From: a virus
Length of the DNA: 64,000 nt
Virus record (IMG/VR): IMGVR_UViG_3300030107_001040
Span: 37,656-101,655 of that record
Reading direction: 5' to 3' (one strand)
Both the position numbers and the translations under genes were made by a program. Positions 1 to 9,167 of the stretch are shown piece after piece. Under the pieces are notes generated by a model that was not told the origin of the DNA, did not search any database, and saw only the letters and a list, made by a program, of their open reading frames with translations. Positions within the stretch are counted from its first letter, which is position 1. The number at the start of each line of letters is the position of its first letter.

Positions 1-1
1 A

Positions 2-2011
2 GTTCAGGCATCTCCACCAACGACAAGAGTTCAAGGTTACACAGTTGGTGCTAGACAAGATGGCACTGGTGGTAGTGCAGTACCAGATAAGATTAATTGT
101 TTGCTTGTTGCTCAAGGAGCATCTGAAGCATCAACACATTACGCATCTATATCACCTTATGGTCCTAGTGTATCTGGTCTTGCTGCTGGTGTTGCTGGAT
201 CACCACTTCAATATGACAGTGCAACTTATACTATAGGTGGTGTTGCTAACTCAGTTGGTGGATGGTATTTAAATGTTAGTGCAACTAACAACACAATTTA
301 TACTACTCTATCTACTAATACTACTTACAATACAGTCAACTTTACTCCAACAACATTCCTTAAGAGAATACCTGACCCAAGAGACTTACAAGATAGAACT
401 TATCGTGTTAGGTATGTAATTGATAAAGATAAGACTAACCCATTACCAAGAGATCCTATCTCTGGTTATGTATTACAACCATTGAACAGTGATACTACAT
501 CATATAATCTTACTAAGTGTTTCTACATCTATGATATTGAAACGGTTCAGAAGTTTGTAAGAGGATCTACAGATGGTATCTATTATCTAACTCTTCTTTG
601 CGGATCTATTGCACCTTCAACATCTAACTTCAATGATAGGAAGTTCTCACAGAATGTGAACGAAGTTTATCCTACGTTTGACAGAGATAATCCTGTTGCT
701 GATCCTACTGCTGCAACTTCTGTAGCAAATAATGAAACTATTGGATTGGTTAATTCAACTGATGGTGCAACTCCACCAGCATTAGATCCAAAACTTTCTA
801 TTACTAAGGAAGCAATTCAATTTATGTTGCAGGATAGTGGTTGGACTCAACCAGGTACTACTCCAAACTATGATTCCGTTAATGGTAGATTATCTAGTAT
901 TGATTTAACTGCTCGTGCAGGTGATGAGGAAACAAGAAAGATTAATATAAGAGAAAATAATGATGGAACAGTCGCACCTATTAACGTAGAGTTTAGACGA
1001 CATTCAATTCTAAGATCTGGTAACCATACATTTGAGTATCTCGGTTTTGGTCCAGGTAACTACTCAACAGCATTCCCTCAAGCACAGGTTGAAACTTTAG
1101 ATTCTAACCAAGTTAGATTCTCTCAGAGTATTAAAGAGGAAGCGGGTGTTGCATTCTATTCAGGATTGAACTCTCAAGGTGACCTATACATTGGTAACCA
1201 GGTTATTAACCCAGTTACAGGTCAGGTTACTACTGAAGATGTTGCTCAACTTAATGTTGTTGGTGAAGAGAACACAACTATTGAGACTTTCTCTGAATTA
1301 GTATTAACAGATAAATTAACCGTAATTGGTGGTGCATCTAACCAGTTAGAATCTATATTCGCTGGTCCAGTTACATTCCAAGGACAGACAACATTTACTG
1401 GTAATGCTTCTGTTAGAAAATTAACTTATACTAATGCAGATGGTACTGTAATTAAACAGACATTACTTGCACCGAAACTTGCAACTGGTTTACCTGACTT
1501 CTCTAATATCGTAGGATATGATACACCTGCTGATGGTGATTTAGTTTATAATATTAACTGGACACCTGGTGATTCACTTGGTTGGATACACTATAATGGA
1601 AATTGGAAAGAATTTGGTTTAACTGACACTGGTCAAATTAATATTGCTACATTTACTAATGACCAACATATTGGTATTGGAGTAGCAGCATCATCTGGAT
1701 ATAGGGTTGATGTTAATGGTAACGTCAGAGTTGATGGTAACTTAGTTGTTACTGGAACTGGTGGTATTTCCTCTGCAGGATATATTACTAAGTCATACAC
1801 TGGTGATGGATCACAGTTAACATTTGCTGTGACTACTTACGGTGGTGGCATTAAGCACACTGCAAGTTCGTTGTTAGTGTCCTTAAATGGTGTTGTGCAA
1901 ATTGCAGGAACAAATTATACCGTTGACACTAATGGTGCTAACGTTGTATTTGGCTCTGGTGATGCACCACTGGCAACAGACGTAGTTCACATCCTAGAGA
2001 TGCCTATATAA
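2..2011 (+). CDS. Large virion protein, C-terminal part (fibre/baseplate type)
   Basis: The reading frame is open from the window edge, so the N-terminus is missing; about 669 codons are present. The protein is rich in Thr, Asn, Gly and Ser and low in Cys, as expected of a beta-rich virion protein. Near its end it has a stalk-like block (GDLVYNINW, then GWIHYNGNWKEFG) and a GNVRVDGNLVV strand repeat of the kind seen in phage fibres. The last 40 residues carry a LNGVVQ..GTNYTVD module that recurs in the giant baseplate protein at 34168-57153. It sits directly upstream of fibre genes. I infer a structural role in tail or baseplate; the exact T4 counterpart (gp10-like or a proximal fibre) cannot be decided here. 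Confidence 0.6.
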   Translation, partial: VQASPPTTRVQGYTVGARQDGTGGSAVPDKINCLLVAQGASEASTHYASISPYGPSVSGLAAGVAGSPLQYDSATYTIGGVANSVGGWYLNVSATNNTIYTTLSTNTTYNTVNFTPTTFLKRIPDPRDLQDRTYRVRYVIDKDKTNPLPRDPISGYVLQPLNSDTTSYNLTKCFYIYDIETVQKFVRGSTDGIYYLTLLCGSIAPSTSNFNDRKFSQNVNEVYPTFDRDNPVADPTAATSVANNETIGLVNSTDGATPPALDPKLSITKEAIQFMLQDSGWTQPGTTPNYDSVNGRLSSIDLTARAGDEETRKINIRENNDGTVAPINVEFRRHSILRSGNHTFEYLGFGPGNYSTAFPQAQVETLDSNQVRFSQSIKEEAGVAFYSGLNSQGDLYIGNQVINPVTGQVTTEDVAQLNVVGEENTTIETFSELVLTDKLTVIGGASNQLESIFAGPVTFQGQTTFTGNASVRKLTYTNADGTVIKQTLLAPKLATGLPDFSNIVGYDTPADGDLVYNINWTPGDSLGWIHYNGNWKEFGLTDTGQINIATFTNDQHIGIGVAASSGYRVDVNGNVRVDGNLVVTGTGGISSAGYITKSYTGDGSQLTFAVTTYGGGIKHTASSLLVSLNGVVQIAGTNYTVDTNGANVVFGSGDAPLATDVVHILEMPI

Positions 2012-2032
2012 AAAGGAGGAAACTAAAGCAAT

Positions 2033-2449
2033 ATGGCAATTTCAAAGATTAGTGGAAATCAAATTTCTACTTCCACATCCGCAATCATTACTACTTTAAG
2101 TTTCTTAAACACGAATAGTGTTTTGAAGATTCCTACAGGTACTACAGCACAACGTCCAACGGGTGTTAGTGTTGGAACAATGCGTTTTAACTCATCAACA
2201 GACGCAGCAGAAATTTATAAAGCAGATGATGGAACTGGTAGTGCTGGATGGGCTTCAGTTTCTGGTGGAGGACCATCTTTAGGAGATAAGTCTGTCATTA
2301 GAACTAATGCAGCAACAATAGCAGAGAATATTACGGTTGGACCAACCGCAGGAGCAGAATTTGCAAACGGAATGAGTGCAGGTCCGATAACAATTAACTC
2401 AGGTTTCACAGTAACAGTAGAATCTGGTGGAGCATGGAGTATTAGATAA
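2033..2449 (+). CDS. Short tail-fibre-like protein
   Basis: 138 residues. The stalk module IPTGTTAQRP...GTMRFNSST...W at about residues 33-75 is shared with the next four genes and is typical of marine myovirus fibre proteins. The C-terminus is a short Gly/Thr-rich beta segment (GGAWSIR end) with no receptor-binding domain, so this may be a connector or minimal fibre. A strong AGGAGG lies at 2014-2019, 13 bases before the ATG. The stop overlaps the next start (TAATG), so the two are probably translationally coupled. Function is inferred from the shared module and position. Confidence 0.6.
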   Translation: MAISKISGNQISTSTSAIITTLSFLNTNSVLKIPTGTTAQRPTGVSVGTMRFNSSTDAAEIYKADDGTGSAGWASVSGGGPSLGDKSVIRTNAATIAENITVGPTAGAEFANGMSAGPITINSGFTVTVESGGAWSIR

Positions 2450-3339
2450 TGAAACTCAATGTCGGTCAAATACAAGGCTTGTCTGGCAACAGTTTCAATG
2501 TCACAATACCAGATAATACAGCACTAGAATTTAATGGGAGTTCGTTGAGGATTTTAAATCCTGCTACGGGTTCCTTTCCTTGTCCTAATGGGACAGCAGC
2601 AGAATGGGATGCTAACGAAAGAGAGAAACAACATAAACCTTACATAGATGGTCAGATAAGATTTAATGCTGACACTAATGGATTACAGTGTTACTATAAT
2701 GGTCAGTGGATGGTTGCTTCTACTGATTCTTCAAATCCAGGAGACAGTCAAGATAATCCTGCAGCAAGTGGAACTGCAATTAAAGATGCTGGAAAACCAA
2801 GTGGTCTTTATTGGATTAAACCTAATAGTGGTTCAACTGCATACGAGATGTATGTTGACACAACTAGAAATGGTGGTGGATGGGTATTAGTTGCTAGAGT
2901 TACTACAGCAAGTTGTCAGGCACACATGACCACTTCAGCAGTTGGTGTATCTGGAACTACTGGTCCTAGGTTAACTAATACCTCAACAGTTAAGATGTCA
3001 GATAGTTGGATAAATGAACTAAGGACTGCTTCTCCTTATACTGGTTCAACACGTTGGTGGCTTGAAGCAGATGGATGGAATAAGGATATGTTTGTTGATT
3101 CTGCTGCAACAATGGATGGTTTATCCAGTGCATCTAACCAGAATGAAAGAACAAGAGTATCTACTTCATACGAAGGAACTATAAGTGATCAAGGTCCGAA
3201 TACTGGTACTAGAGGATTTGGTGACCACCATACAAACAGTACATATTTTGCTTGGGGTAGACACCCTGAACAGAATAACAACTGTGGATTCCGTCAGGAT
3301 AGTTTAGGTTCTTCTAACGGATACCTGTGGCTTAAATAA
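2449..3339 (+). CDS. Tail fibre with fibrinogen-like C-terminal domain
   Basis: 296 residues. The N-terminal third is a fibre stalk with a variant of the common module (GQIRFNAD..GLQCYYNGQW). From about residue 110 it matches the start of a fibrinogen-related or intelectin-like domain: GLYWIKP, then YEMYVD and NGGGWVLVAR. Further on come DSWINELR, WWLEADGW, GFGDHH and a CGFR...YLWLK end. Such domains usually bind sugars or acetyl groups, so this is probably a receptor-binding tip. It is a close paralogue of 4320-5222 over the whole C-terminal domain and a more distant one of 3361-4317. The stop is followed by a T4-type late promoter before the next gene. Confidence 0.7.
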   Translation: MKLNVGQIQGLSGNSFNVTIPDNTALEFNGSSLRILNPATGSFPCPNGTAAEWDANEREKQHKPYIDGQIRFNADTNGLQCYYNGQWMVASTDSSNPGDSQDNPAASGTAIKDAGKPSGLYWIKPNSGSTAYEMYVDTTRNGGGWVLVARVTTASCQAHMTTSAVGVSGTTGPRLTNTSTVKMSDSWINELRTASPYTGSTRWWLEADGWNKDMFVDSAATMDGLSSASNQNERTRVSTSYEGTISDQGPNTGTRGFGDHHTNSTYFAWGRHPEQNNNCGFRQDSLGSSNGYLWLK

Positions 3340-3342
3340 ATA
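3335..3342 (+). promoter_or_regulatory. Late promoter (T4-type), AATAAATA
   Basis: AATAAATA at the end of the preceding gene, 18 bases before the ATG at 3361. It fits the T4 late consensus TATAAATA and the relaxed cyanophage form. No -35 box is expected for this class. Confidence 0.5.
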
Positions 3343-3360
3343 TAGAAAAGTAGTAATCTT

Positions 3361-4317
3361 ATGAGTCAATTACAAACTGGTGGATTAGGAGGAATCGCTC
3401 AAACACTGAATCAAGTTACAGTTCCCGCAGGACATAATTTGGTAATTGATGGTGATATACTTCATCATAATGGTAATGGAGCATTTACGATTCCTGCTGG
3501 TACAACAGCCCAGAGACCAGGAAGTCCAAATAGGGGCGATATGAGATTTAATACTTCTGATGATGCTCTTGAAGTTTGGACTGGAACTGATTGGAAACAA
3601 TATGGTATTGCTTTAGGTACTAGTTCTGGTAATCCTGCAGAATCTGCTGCTGCTATTCTTGCTAATGATGCTAGTGCAACTGATGGTGTTTACTGGTTAA
3701 GTCATTCAGGAGGATCGGGAGCATATCAAGCATATTGTGATATGAGTAATGGTGGTTATATATTAGTTGGTAAGGTATCATCTTCACCTGCTGATACATC
3801 TAACCCTTGGTCATATAGTGGAGCAAGATGGACTGCAACTTCACCTCATAGTGAAGATGGTTGTCAGAGTACTGGTGCTGGTGATTCCCTAAATAGAGGG
3901 TATTATGAACATACTCTTGCCACAGGATTTAGATTTTCTATGAATACAGTTGGTAATGTTCTTTCAGTAGCAAGGACGGGAGTTACTCCTAGACAAGCAT
4001 TTACTGGAGCAGCATACAACACTAATAAGAGTAGAAGTGATTTTCTAAACTGGATACCTAATAGTAGTAGTGAGTGGAACAACCAACCTCATTGTAATAG
4101 AAACGGTTTTAACAGAACTGACTCTAGTGGTAGTGCTATGAGATATGGTCATACTATGAACAATGAGAATGAGTGTAACTCTAACGATTCTGCTATTGGA
4201 TTTGGTTGTTATACTAATAGCCAAAGTAGCAGTGGTGATAGAAATTGTGCTTGCGGTGGTTTCCGATGGAATGGAACTACAAGATGGGCATACAACGGTT
4301 GGATTTGGGTTAAGTAA
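3361..4317 (+). CDS. Tail fibre with divergent fibrinogen-like domain
   Basis: 318 residues. The stalk module IPAGTTAQRPGSPNRGDMRF is at about residues 42-61. The C-terminal domain opens with GVYWLSHSGG...AYQAYCDMSNGGYILVGK, the hallmark start of a fibrinogen-related domain. The middle and end differ from the two flanking paralogues: there is a long Asn/Ser-rich region with several Cys (CNRNGF, NENECNSND, CYTNSQ, CACGGFRW) that could form disulphides. It ends NGWIWVK, like the others. The next gene starts three bases after the stop. A role in host receptor binding is inferred. Confidence 0.65.
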   Translation: MSQLQTGGLGGIAQTLNQVTVPAGHNLVIDGDILHHNGNGAFTIPAGTTAQRPGSPNRGDMRFNTSDDALEVWTGTDWKQYGIALGTSSGNPAESAAAILANDASATDGVYWLSHSGGSGAYQAYCDMSNGGYILVGKVSSSPADTSNPWSYSGARWTATSPHSEDGCQSTGAGDSLNRGYYEHTLATGFRFSMNTVGNVLSVARTGVTPRQAFTGAAYNTNKSRSDFLNWIPNSSSEWNNQPHCNRNGFNRTDSSGSAMRYGHTMNNENECNSNDSAIGFGCYTNSQSSSGDRNCACGGFRWNGTTRWAYNGWIWVK

Positions 4318-4319
4318 CT

Positions 4320-5222
4320 ATGAGTATTATACGTGTAGGAACAATAGAAGGAACTTCTGATACTGACTATCATATTCAGATGGAATCTACTGCTGATATT
4401 AAAGTAGAGGGTGGATTAACTGTTGCAGATAGAGCGCAAGTTACTATCCCTGTAGGAACTGAGGCACAAAGACCAGGTACTCCTGCTGCTGGAATGATAA
4501 GAGTAAATACAGAGAATGATGGTGCATTTGAAGTTTATACTGGATCAGGATGGGCTCCAATACTAACACCACCACCACCCCCTGAAACTGGAGGCGGCGG
4601 TGGCGGCGGCGGAGGACCAGAAATAGGTTCTAATGGTAATCCTGCTACAAGTGGTATGGCATTATTAGCAGCAGGTAAGACCAGTGGAATATATTGGGTG
4701 AAACCTGGAAGTGAATCAGCATACGAAATGTATTATAATGGTAGTGATAACGGTGGAGGATGGATACTTTGTGCTCGTGTAAGAACTAATACTTGTCAGG
4801 ATCATGTAAATAATGGTGCTGTTCGTATCAGTGGAACTACTGGTCCGAGGACTGGAGACACTGATACATCAAAAATGCCAGATAGTTGGATCAATGCTTT
4901 GCGTTCAGCATCAACATATACTGGTCCTACTGCATATTGGTTAGAAGCAGATGGTTGGGGTGCAAATATGTTTGTTGACTCTAATGCTACTGTTGATTTA
5001 GTATCTTCTGCTAGTAATCAAAACGAAAGGACAAGAGTAACTACTTCATATGAAGGTGGTTTAAGTGATAGAGGTCCGAACTCTGGTACTAGAGGATTTG
5101 GTGACCACCATACTTCTGGTAATACATACTATGCGTGGGCTAGACACCCAGAGCAAGGTAATAATTGCGGATTTAGATCTGATGCTAGAGGTGCCTCACA
5201 TGGCAGACTCTGGGTTAAATAA
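4320..5222 (+). CDS. Tail fibre with fibrinogen-like C-terminal domain (second close paralogue)
   Basis: 300 residues. Stalk module IPVGTEAQRPGTPAAGMIRV at about residues 40-59. A flexible Pro/Gly linker (TPPPPPETGGGGGGGGGP) at about residues 82-99 separates stalk from tip. The tip runs GIYWVKP, YEMYYN, NGGGWILCAR, DSWINALR, YWLEADGW, GFGDHH, CGFR and LWVK, collinear with the tip of 2449-3339. The pair looks like a tandem duplication that kept the tip and diverged in stalk and linker. A perfect TATAAATA follows the stop. Confidence 0.7.
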   Translation: MSIIRVGTIEGTSDTDYHIQMESTADIKVEGGLTVADRAQVTIPVGTEAQRPGTPAAGMIRVNTENDGAFEVYTGSGWAPILTPPPPPETGGGGGGGGGPEIGSNGNPATSGMALLAAGKTSGIYWVKPGSESAYEMYYNGSDNGGGWILCARVRTNTCQDHVNNGAVRISGTTGPRTGDTDTSKMPDSWINALRSASTYTGPTAYWLEADGWGANMFVDSNATVDLVSSASNQNERTRVTTSYEGGLSDRGPNSGTRGFGDHHTSGNTYYAWARHPEQGNNCGFRSDARGASHGRLWVK

Positions 5223-5230
5223 TATAAATA
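5223..5230 (+). promoter_or_regulatory. Late promoter (T4-type), TATAAATA
   Basis: A perfect TATAAATA directly after the previous stop codon and 23 bases before the ATG at 5254. It should drive the Gly-rich adhesin gene late in infection. Confidence 0.65.
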
Positions 5231-5253
5231 ACTAACAAAAGACAGTTGCAACA

Positions 5254-6441
5254 ATGTCAGAAATAAGAGTTGATAAAATCAAAGGAACTAATGTCGGAGC
5301 TGGTGGCAAGGACATTCAGTTTGATGGTAGTGGTAATATAGTATATACTGGCAACTTGAGCAGTGTCGGAACTATTACAGCATCAAACGCTACACTTTCT
5401 ACACTATTAACAATTCCCAACTATGCTACTGCTAGTTTACCTGCTAGCCCTGCTGTTGGAACTATAGCGTATGATACTGATGAAACAGTAATGAAAGTAT
5501 ACACTGGATCTGATAATGGATGGGTCGGTGTAGGATCTGCTGCTGGTGGTGCAGCAACTGGAAGTGGAGGAAACGTAACAACTTCTGGTGGATATACCAT
5601 ACACCAATTTACAGGTAATGGAACATTTACTGTTGCAGGAGCATCTGGTTTAACTGTTGACGTTCTTCTCGTAGGAGGAGGTGGAGGCGGTGGAACCCGT
5701 AATGCTGGTCCTAATACTGGTGGAACTGATGGAGGTTCTGGTGGTGGTGCTGGAGGATGGGTTCAAGTTTCTGGACAAACTCTTGCAGAAGGAAGTTTCC
5801 CAGTCAATGTTGGTGGTGGAGGAACTGGATATAATAATCCAGGTCAACAACAACATGGAACCTCTGGTAGTCCATCAACCTTTAATGGTCTTGTAGCATA
5901 CGGTGGAGGTTGGGGTGCATCTGGACCTGGCAACCGACCTGGTGGACAAGGCGGATCAGGCGGTGGAGCAGGAGGAGGCGGTGGTTCACCTGGACAAGGT
6001 GGACAAGCAACTCAACCTGGCGCACCTGGTCAATCAGGTTCTAATGGTCATGGTCACGATGGTGGTCCTAATCCTAACCAAGCACCTTACACTGGATCTG
6101 GTGGAGGTGGTGCTGGCGGTGGCGGAGCACAAGGAGGTAACTCACGTCAAGCACCTGGAGGAAGTGGACGTGCTAGTACATATTCTGGCAGTTCAGTAAC
6201 CTACGCTGGTGGTGGCGGAGGTGGAGGTGGTTATCCTTCACCAACTAGAGGTGGTAACGGTGGACCTGGTGGCGGTGGTCATGGTGGTTCTTCACCTCAA
6301 AGATCAGGAGATGGTAGAGGTGGTAATGGATCTGGAAACCGTGGCGGCGGTGGAGGAGGCGGTGCAGGAAGCAGTTGGCCTCAAGGTGGTGCTGGACAAG
6401 GTGGATCTGGTATCGTTGTTATTCGCTATCCAACCCCTTAA
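5254..6441 (+). CDS. Glycine-rich tail adhesin
   Basis: 395 residues. The N-terminal 85 residues form the fibre stalk seen in neighbouring genes (LPASPAVGTIAYDTDETVMK...GWVGVG). A short beta segment follows (GYTIHQFTGNGTFTV, then VDVLLVGGGGGGG). Residues about 145-385 are extremely Gly-rich, with runs of five to nine Gly separated by short loops. The end GGSGIVVIRYPTP is typical of phage Gly-rich domains. Known Gly-rich adhesins of T4-like phages (gp38 type) pack polyglycine II helices and expose loops that touch the receptor; a similar fold is inferred. The 3' end overlaps the convergent carbamoyltransferase gene by 4 bases. Confidence 0.7.
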   Translation: MSEIRVDKIKGTNVGAGGKDIQFDGSGNIVYTGNLSSVGTITASNATLSTLLTIPNYATASLPASPAVGTIAYDTDETVMKVYTGSDNGWVGVGSAAGGAATGSGGNVTTSGGYTIHQFTGNGTFTVAGASGLTVDVLLVGGGGGGGTRNAGPNTGGTDGGSGGGAGGWVQVSGQTLAEGSFPVNVGGGGTGYNNPGQQQHGTSGSPSTFNGLVAYGGGWGASGPGNRPGGQGGSGGGAGGGGGSPGQGGQATQPGAPGQSGSNGHGHDGGPNPNQAPYTGSGGGGAGGGGAQGGNSRQAPGGSGRASTYSGSSVTYAGGGGGGGGYPSPTRGGNGGPGGGGHGGSSPQRSGDGRGGNGSGNRGGGGGGGAGSSWPQGGAGQGGSGIVVIRYPTP

Positions 6442-8045
6442 ATTAAGACTTCATAGTCAGGAAAATATATATGATCTATTTCAGAATCTTGTAAGGTTCT
6501 GACAGCATCTTCAGGAGTTTCTACAATACATTTACCAGCAAGGTTAAATGATGTATTGAATAACACAGGAACTCCTGTTTTTTCATGGAATTTTTTAATT
6601 AGATCATAGAAATGTTTGTTCTGTTCTCTAGTTACTGTCTGAACCCTACATGTAGAATCGATGTGAGTGATTCCAGGTAAATTTTTGGTCAATGTACTTA
6701 CAGCATACATCATAAAAGGACTTTCTTTTAGTCCACGCATATCAAAATATTCATCTGCATACTCTTGTAACACTGCACCAGCAAAGGGTCTAAAGTGTTC
6801 TCTCTTTTTAATTCTGTTTATCTTATCCTTTGCATTAGGATCACGTGGATCATATAGTATAGATCTATTACCTAATGCTCTTGGTCCTGCTTCAGATCTC
6901 TTTTGGAATATAGCAACAACCTTTCCATCTACTAATAGATCAGCAACTTCATCAACAGTAGTAGACCATAGGTTTGGTAGGAAACCAACTTCTCTTTCTG
7001 GTCCTAGGTATAGACTGGTGAGTTTTCTTTTAGTAGTATCACCCGTTTCTTTATGCCACATGTATTTGGCAGCACCAATAGATGTTCCTGCATCACTTGA
7101 TACTGGTTCAATATAAAGGTTCACATCTTTAGGAAGGATACTTAGATAATAATAGTTTGCTACACAATTAAGAAAGAAACCACCAGACAGACATACGTTT
7201 TTCTGTCCAGTTAATCTAATCATATCTAAGATGTATTGTCCTACATGTTCTTGTGTTTGTTTCTGTAGAGTATAGGCAAGATCACACTTACTTTGAAAAT
7301 CTAGTACAGTATAATTGACCCCAGTTTCGAGCAATGTACTTCCAATGTAGAATATTTCATTGTTTATGAAACCATCCTTGTATATTTCTATTGGTAATTC
7401 CTTTCCATAAGATGCCATACCCATTACCTTTCCAGCATCTAGTTCATGGAAACCATATAGCATGGAGAGTTTCTGAAATGCTAATGCTTCTCCAATATTA
7501 TTGGATATAACTAACTCATCAAACCTATTGTTTGCTTCAAATGGTACAGCAACATGCTTGTCAACAGTTACAAAATCTGCTGGATATGATCCAATATATG
7601 TTGTTGTTAGTTCTCTTCCATAGGTTCCTTTCATAAAATGATCTCCTATTAAAGGATAGTCAGAACCCATACCATCCTTTACAATACATAATGCTTCATC
7701 AAATCCAGAGTTATAGAAGGCATGAGCAGCATGTAACTTATGATGTGATAGAGAGAGATCGTGAACCTTTGTATCGTATTTGTTTTCTTTTGTTTTTACA
7801 TATAAACTATAAGCATCATCATCAATAAAACAATCTGCTGGAGTCAGTTTACCAACACCAGCAATACATATATTATCTAAGTCACTTGTATCTAATTTCT
7901 GAAGACATTGGAAAGGAAAACCATCATATTTTCTACCCGATAGTCTCTCGTTCTCTAGGTGGTAGACAAATTCACCATTCTGTAGTAGAGTGGTAGCAGA
8001 GTTATGGACACGACTTATTCCTAAATTTCTCACGTTCTTATTCAT
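6438..8045 (-). CDS. Carbamoyltransferase (NodU/CmcH family)
   Basis: 535 residues, full length for the family. The N-terminal Kae1-like domain begins LGISRVHNSATTLL and carries the metal-site histidines in SLSHHKLHAAHAFYNSGF (about residues 97-114). Then come GMASYGK, CLSGGFFLNCVAN and EPVSSDAGTSIGAA. The C-terminal domain has EAGPRALGNRSIL (about residue 385), FRPFAGAVL and VPVLFNTSFNLAGK. These enzymes transfer a carbamoyl group from carbamoyl phosphate to a hydroxyl of a sugar, antibiotic or nucleoside. It is the only gene on this strand and overlaps its convergent neighbour by 4 bases. Its neighbours are eight oxygenase-like genes, suggesting joint tailoring of a surface glycan, metabolite or nucleotide; the substrate is unknown. 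Confidence 0.9.
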   Translation of the reverse strand: MNKNVRNLGISRVHNSATTLLQNGEFVYHLENERLSGRKYDGFPFQCLQKLDTSDLDNICIAGVGKLTPADCFIDDDAYSLYVKTKENKYDTKVHDLSLSHHKLHAAHAFYNSGFDEALCIVKDGMGSDYPLIGDHFMKGTYGRELTTTYIGSYPADFVTVDKHVAVPFEANNRFDELVISNNIGEALAFQKLSMLYGFHELDAGKVMGMASYGKELPIEIYKDGFINNEIFYIGSTLLETGVNYTVLDFQSKCDLAYTLQKQTQEHVGQYILDMIRLTGQKNVCLSGGFFLNCVANYYYLSILPKDVNLYIEPVSSDAGTSIGAAKYMWHKETGDTTKRKLTSLYLGPEREVGFLPNLWSTTVDEVADLLVDGKVVAIFQKRSEAGPRALGNRSILYDPRDPNAKDKINRIKKREHFRPFAGAVLQEYADEYFDMRGLKESPFMMYAVSTLTKNLPGITHIDSTCRVQTVTREQNKHFYDLIKKFHEKTGVPVLFNTSFNLAGKCIVETPEDAVRTLQDSEIDHIYFPDYEVLI

Positions 8046-8054
8046 AACTACATA

Positions 8055-8060
8055 ATTATA
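8055..8060 (-). promoter_or_regulatory. Possible -10 element for the carbamoyltransferase
   Basis: Read on the minus strand this is TATAAT, about 9 bases before the ATG at 8045. The spacing would give a very short leader. No convincing -35 was found. It is the only visible candidate in the 31-base gap between this gene and the divergent oxygenase. Confidence 0.3.
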
Positions 8061-8076
8061 ACACGAATTTTTTAAT

Positions 8077-8631
8077 ATGGCATATCAGACAATGTGGTTT
8101 GATACTGAGATACCAGAAGACCTCGTTGATATTATAGAGAGGGAGATCAGTCATTATGAGGATAAATCTAATGCTGCTTCAATTTCTAGTGGTATAGATA
8201 AAGAGATCAGAGATAGTAGAACTGCTTGGATCAGTGACAACCATTGGGTACCTGGTCTTTGTATGTCCTATATTTTAAAGGCAAACAAGGACAATTTCCA
8301 GTATGATATTACTGGTATAGATGGTGGTGAGATGCAATACACTATCTATGAGGAAGGTATGTTTTATGATTGGCATCAAGATGCTGGTGTTGAAGCATTA
8401 GAAAATGATGCAGTAAGAAAGTTATCAATCATTCTTCAGTTGTCTAATCCTGAAGATTATGAGGGTGGAGAAGTGGAACTAATAAATGAATCAGGTAATC
8501 CATATTTCGTTCCTAAGAAGCGTGGAACATTAATTGTATTTGATAGTAGAACTAAGCATAGGGTTAAGGAAGTCTTTAGTGGTAAGAGGAAATCATTAGT
8601 CGGATGGGTTGTTGGACCTAGGTGGAAGTAA
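8077..8631 (+). CDS. 2-oxoglutarate/Fe(II) dioxygenase (PKHD/prolyl-hydroxylase-like)
   Basis: 184 residues. The iron-binding triad is clear: H100 and D102 in DWHQD and H161 in TKHRV. The 2-oxoglutarate-binding basic residue lies in GKRKSLVGWVVGP. The layout (N-terminal helices, double-stranded beta-helix core, GGEVEL) fits the PKHD-type hydroxylase group. It hydroxylates an unknown substrate using O2 and 2-oxoglutarate. It is the first of three coupled oxygenase genes and starts 31 bases from the divergent carbamoyltransferase. Confidence 0.85.
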   Translation: MAYQTMWFDTEIPEDLVDIIEREISHYEDKSNAASISSGIDKEIRDSRTAWISDNHWVPGLCMSYILKANKDNFQYDITGIDGGEMQYTIYEEGMFYDWHQDAGVEALENDAVRKLSIILQLSNPEDYEGGEVELINESGNPYFVPKKRGTLIVFDSRTKHRVKEVFSGKRKSLVGWVVGPRWK

Positions 8632-9167
8632 TGTTTCATATTCCTTTATACCATTATAAAGTTCAGGACTGGGAGCGAAAGCAAGATAAATTACTTGATT
8701 TGTATTGTGACATTGCTTCAGACTTAGAGAACTGTAATGATGAGTTGTCTGACGTTTATACTGACTACTTTAATAACTATGGTAAGACTAGATATAAGAA
8801 TTTTGTTGTTGATATATTACGTGATGAACTAGGTAGGTTTCAAGATGAGGAACAGTTATACAAACCATTTGTAGATGAGATGTGGATACAGAAATATGTT
8901 GAAGGATCTTTCCATACTCCTCATAATCATGGTCAATTAGGATTTAGTTCAGTATTATACGTTAAATTTGATGCCAATGTACATACTCCTACACGATTTA
9001 TTGCACCATTCCCCGATATTCGTGGTAATATATTAGAGCATTCACCAGAAGTAGAAGAAGGATCTATAGTATTTTTTCCATCCATGTTACACCATTACGT
9101 CTTACCAAATGAAGCAAAAGATGTTAGAATAATACTCTCCATGAATATTCGGGAGGGTAAAGACTAA
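8631..9167 (+). CDS. 2OG-Fe(II) oxygenase family protein (Oxy_5-like)
   Basis: 178 residues from the ATG that overlaps the previous stop (TAATG); an in-frame GTG at 8622 is less likely. Motifs: WIQKYVEGSFHTPHNHG with the HxH metal pair, SSVLYVKF, then EEGSIVFFPSMLHHYVLPN with the distal histidine, and RIILSMNIR at the end. This pattern is that of small phage 2OG-Fe(II) oxygenases. The substrate is unknown. The gene is coupled on both sides by TAATG overlaps, so it is one operon with its neighbours. Confidence 0.75.
   Translation: MFHIPLYHYKVQDWERKQDKLLDLYCDIASDLENCNDELSDVYTDYFNNYGKTRYKNFVVDILRDELGRFQDEEQLYKPFVDEMWIQKYVEGSFHTPHNHGQLGFSSVLYVKFDANVHTPTRFIAPFPDIRGNILEHSPEVEEGSIVFFPSMLHHYVLPNEAKDVRIILSMNIREGKD

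Noticed and set aside
5681-6502. Several open frames (71-98 codons) overlapping the Gly-rich adhesin on both strands
   Set aside because: They arise from the GGT/GGA codon bias of the glycine repeats and have hydrophobic low-complexity products and no ribosome binding sites.
6667-7116. A 149-codon + strand ORF inside the carbamoyltransferase
   Set aside because: The minus-strand frame has all family motifs; this one is its shadow.
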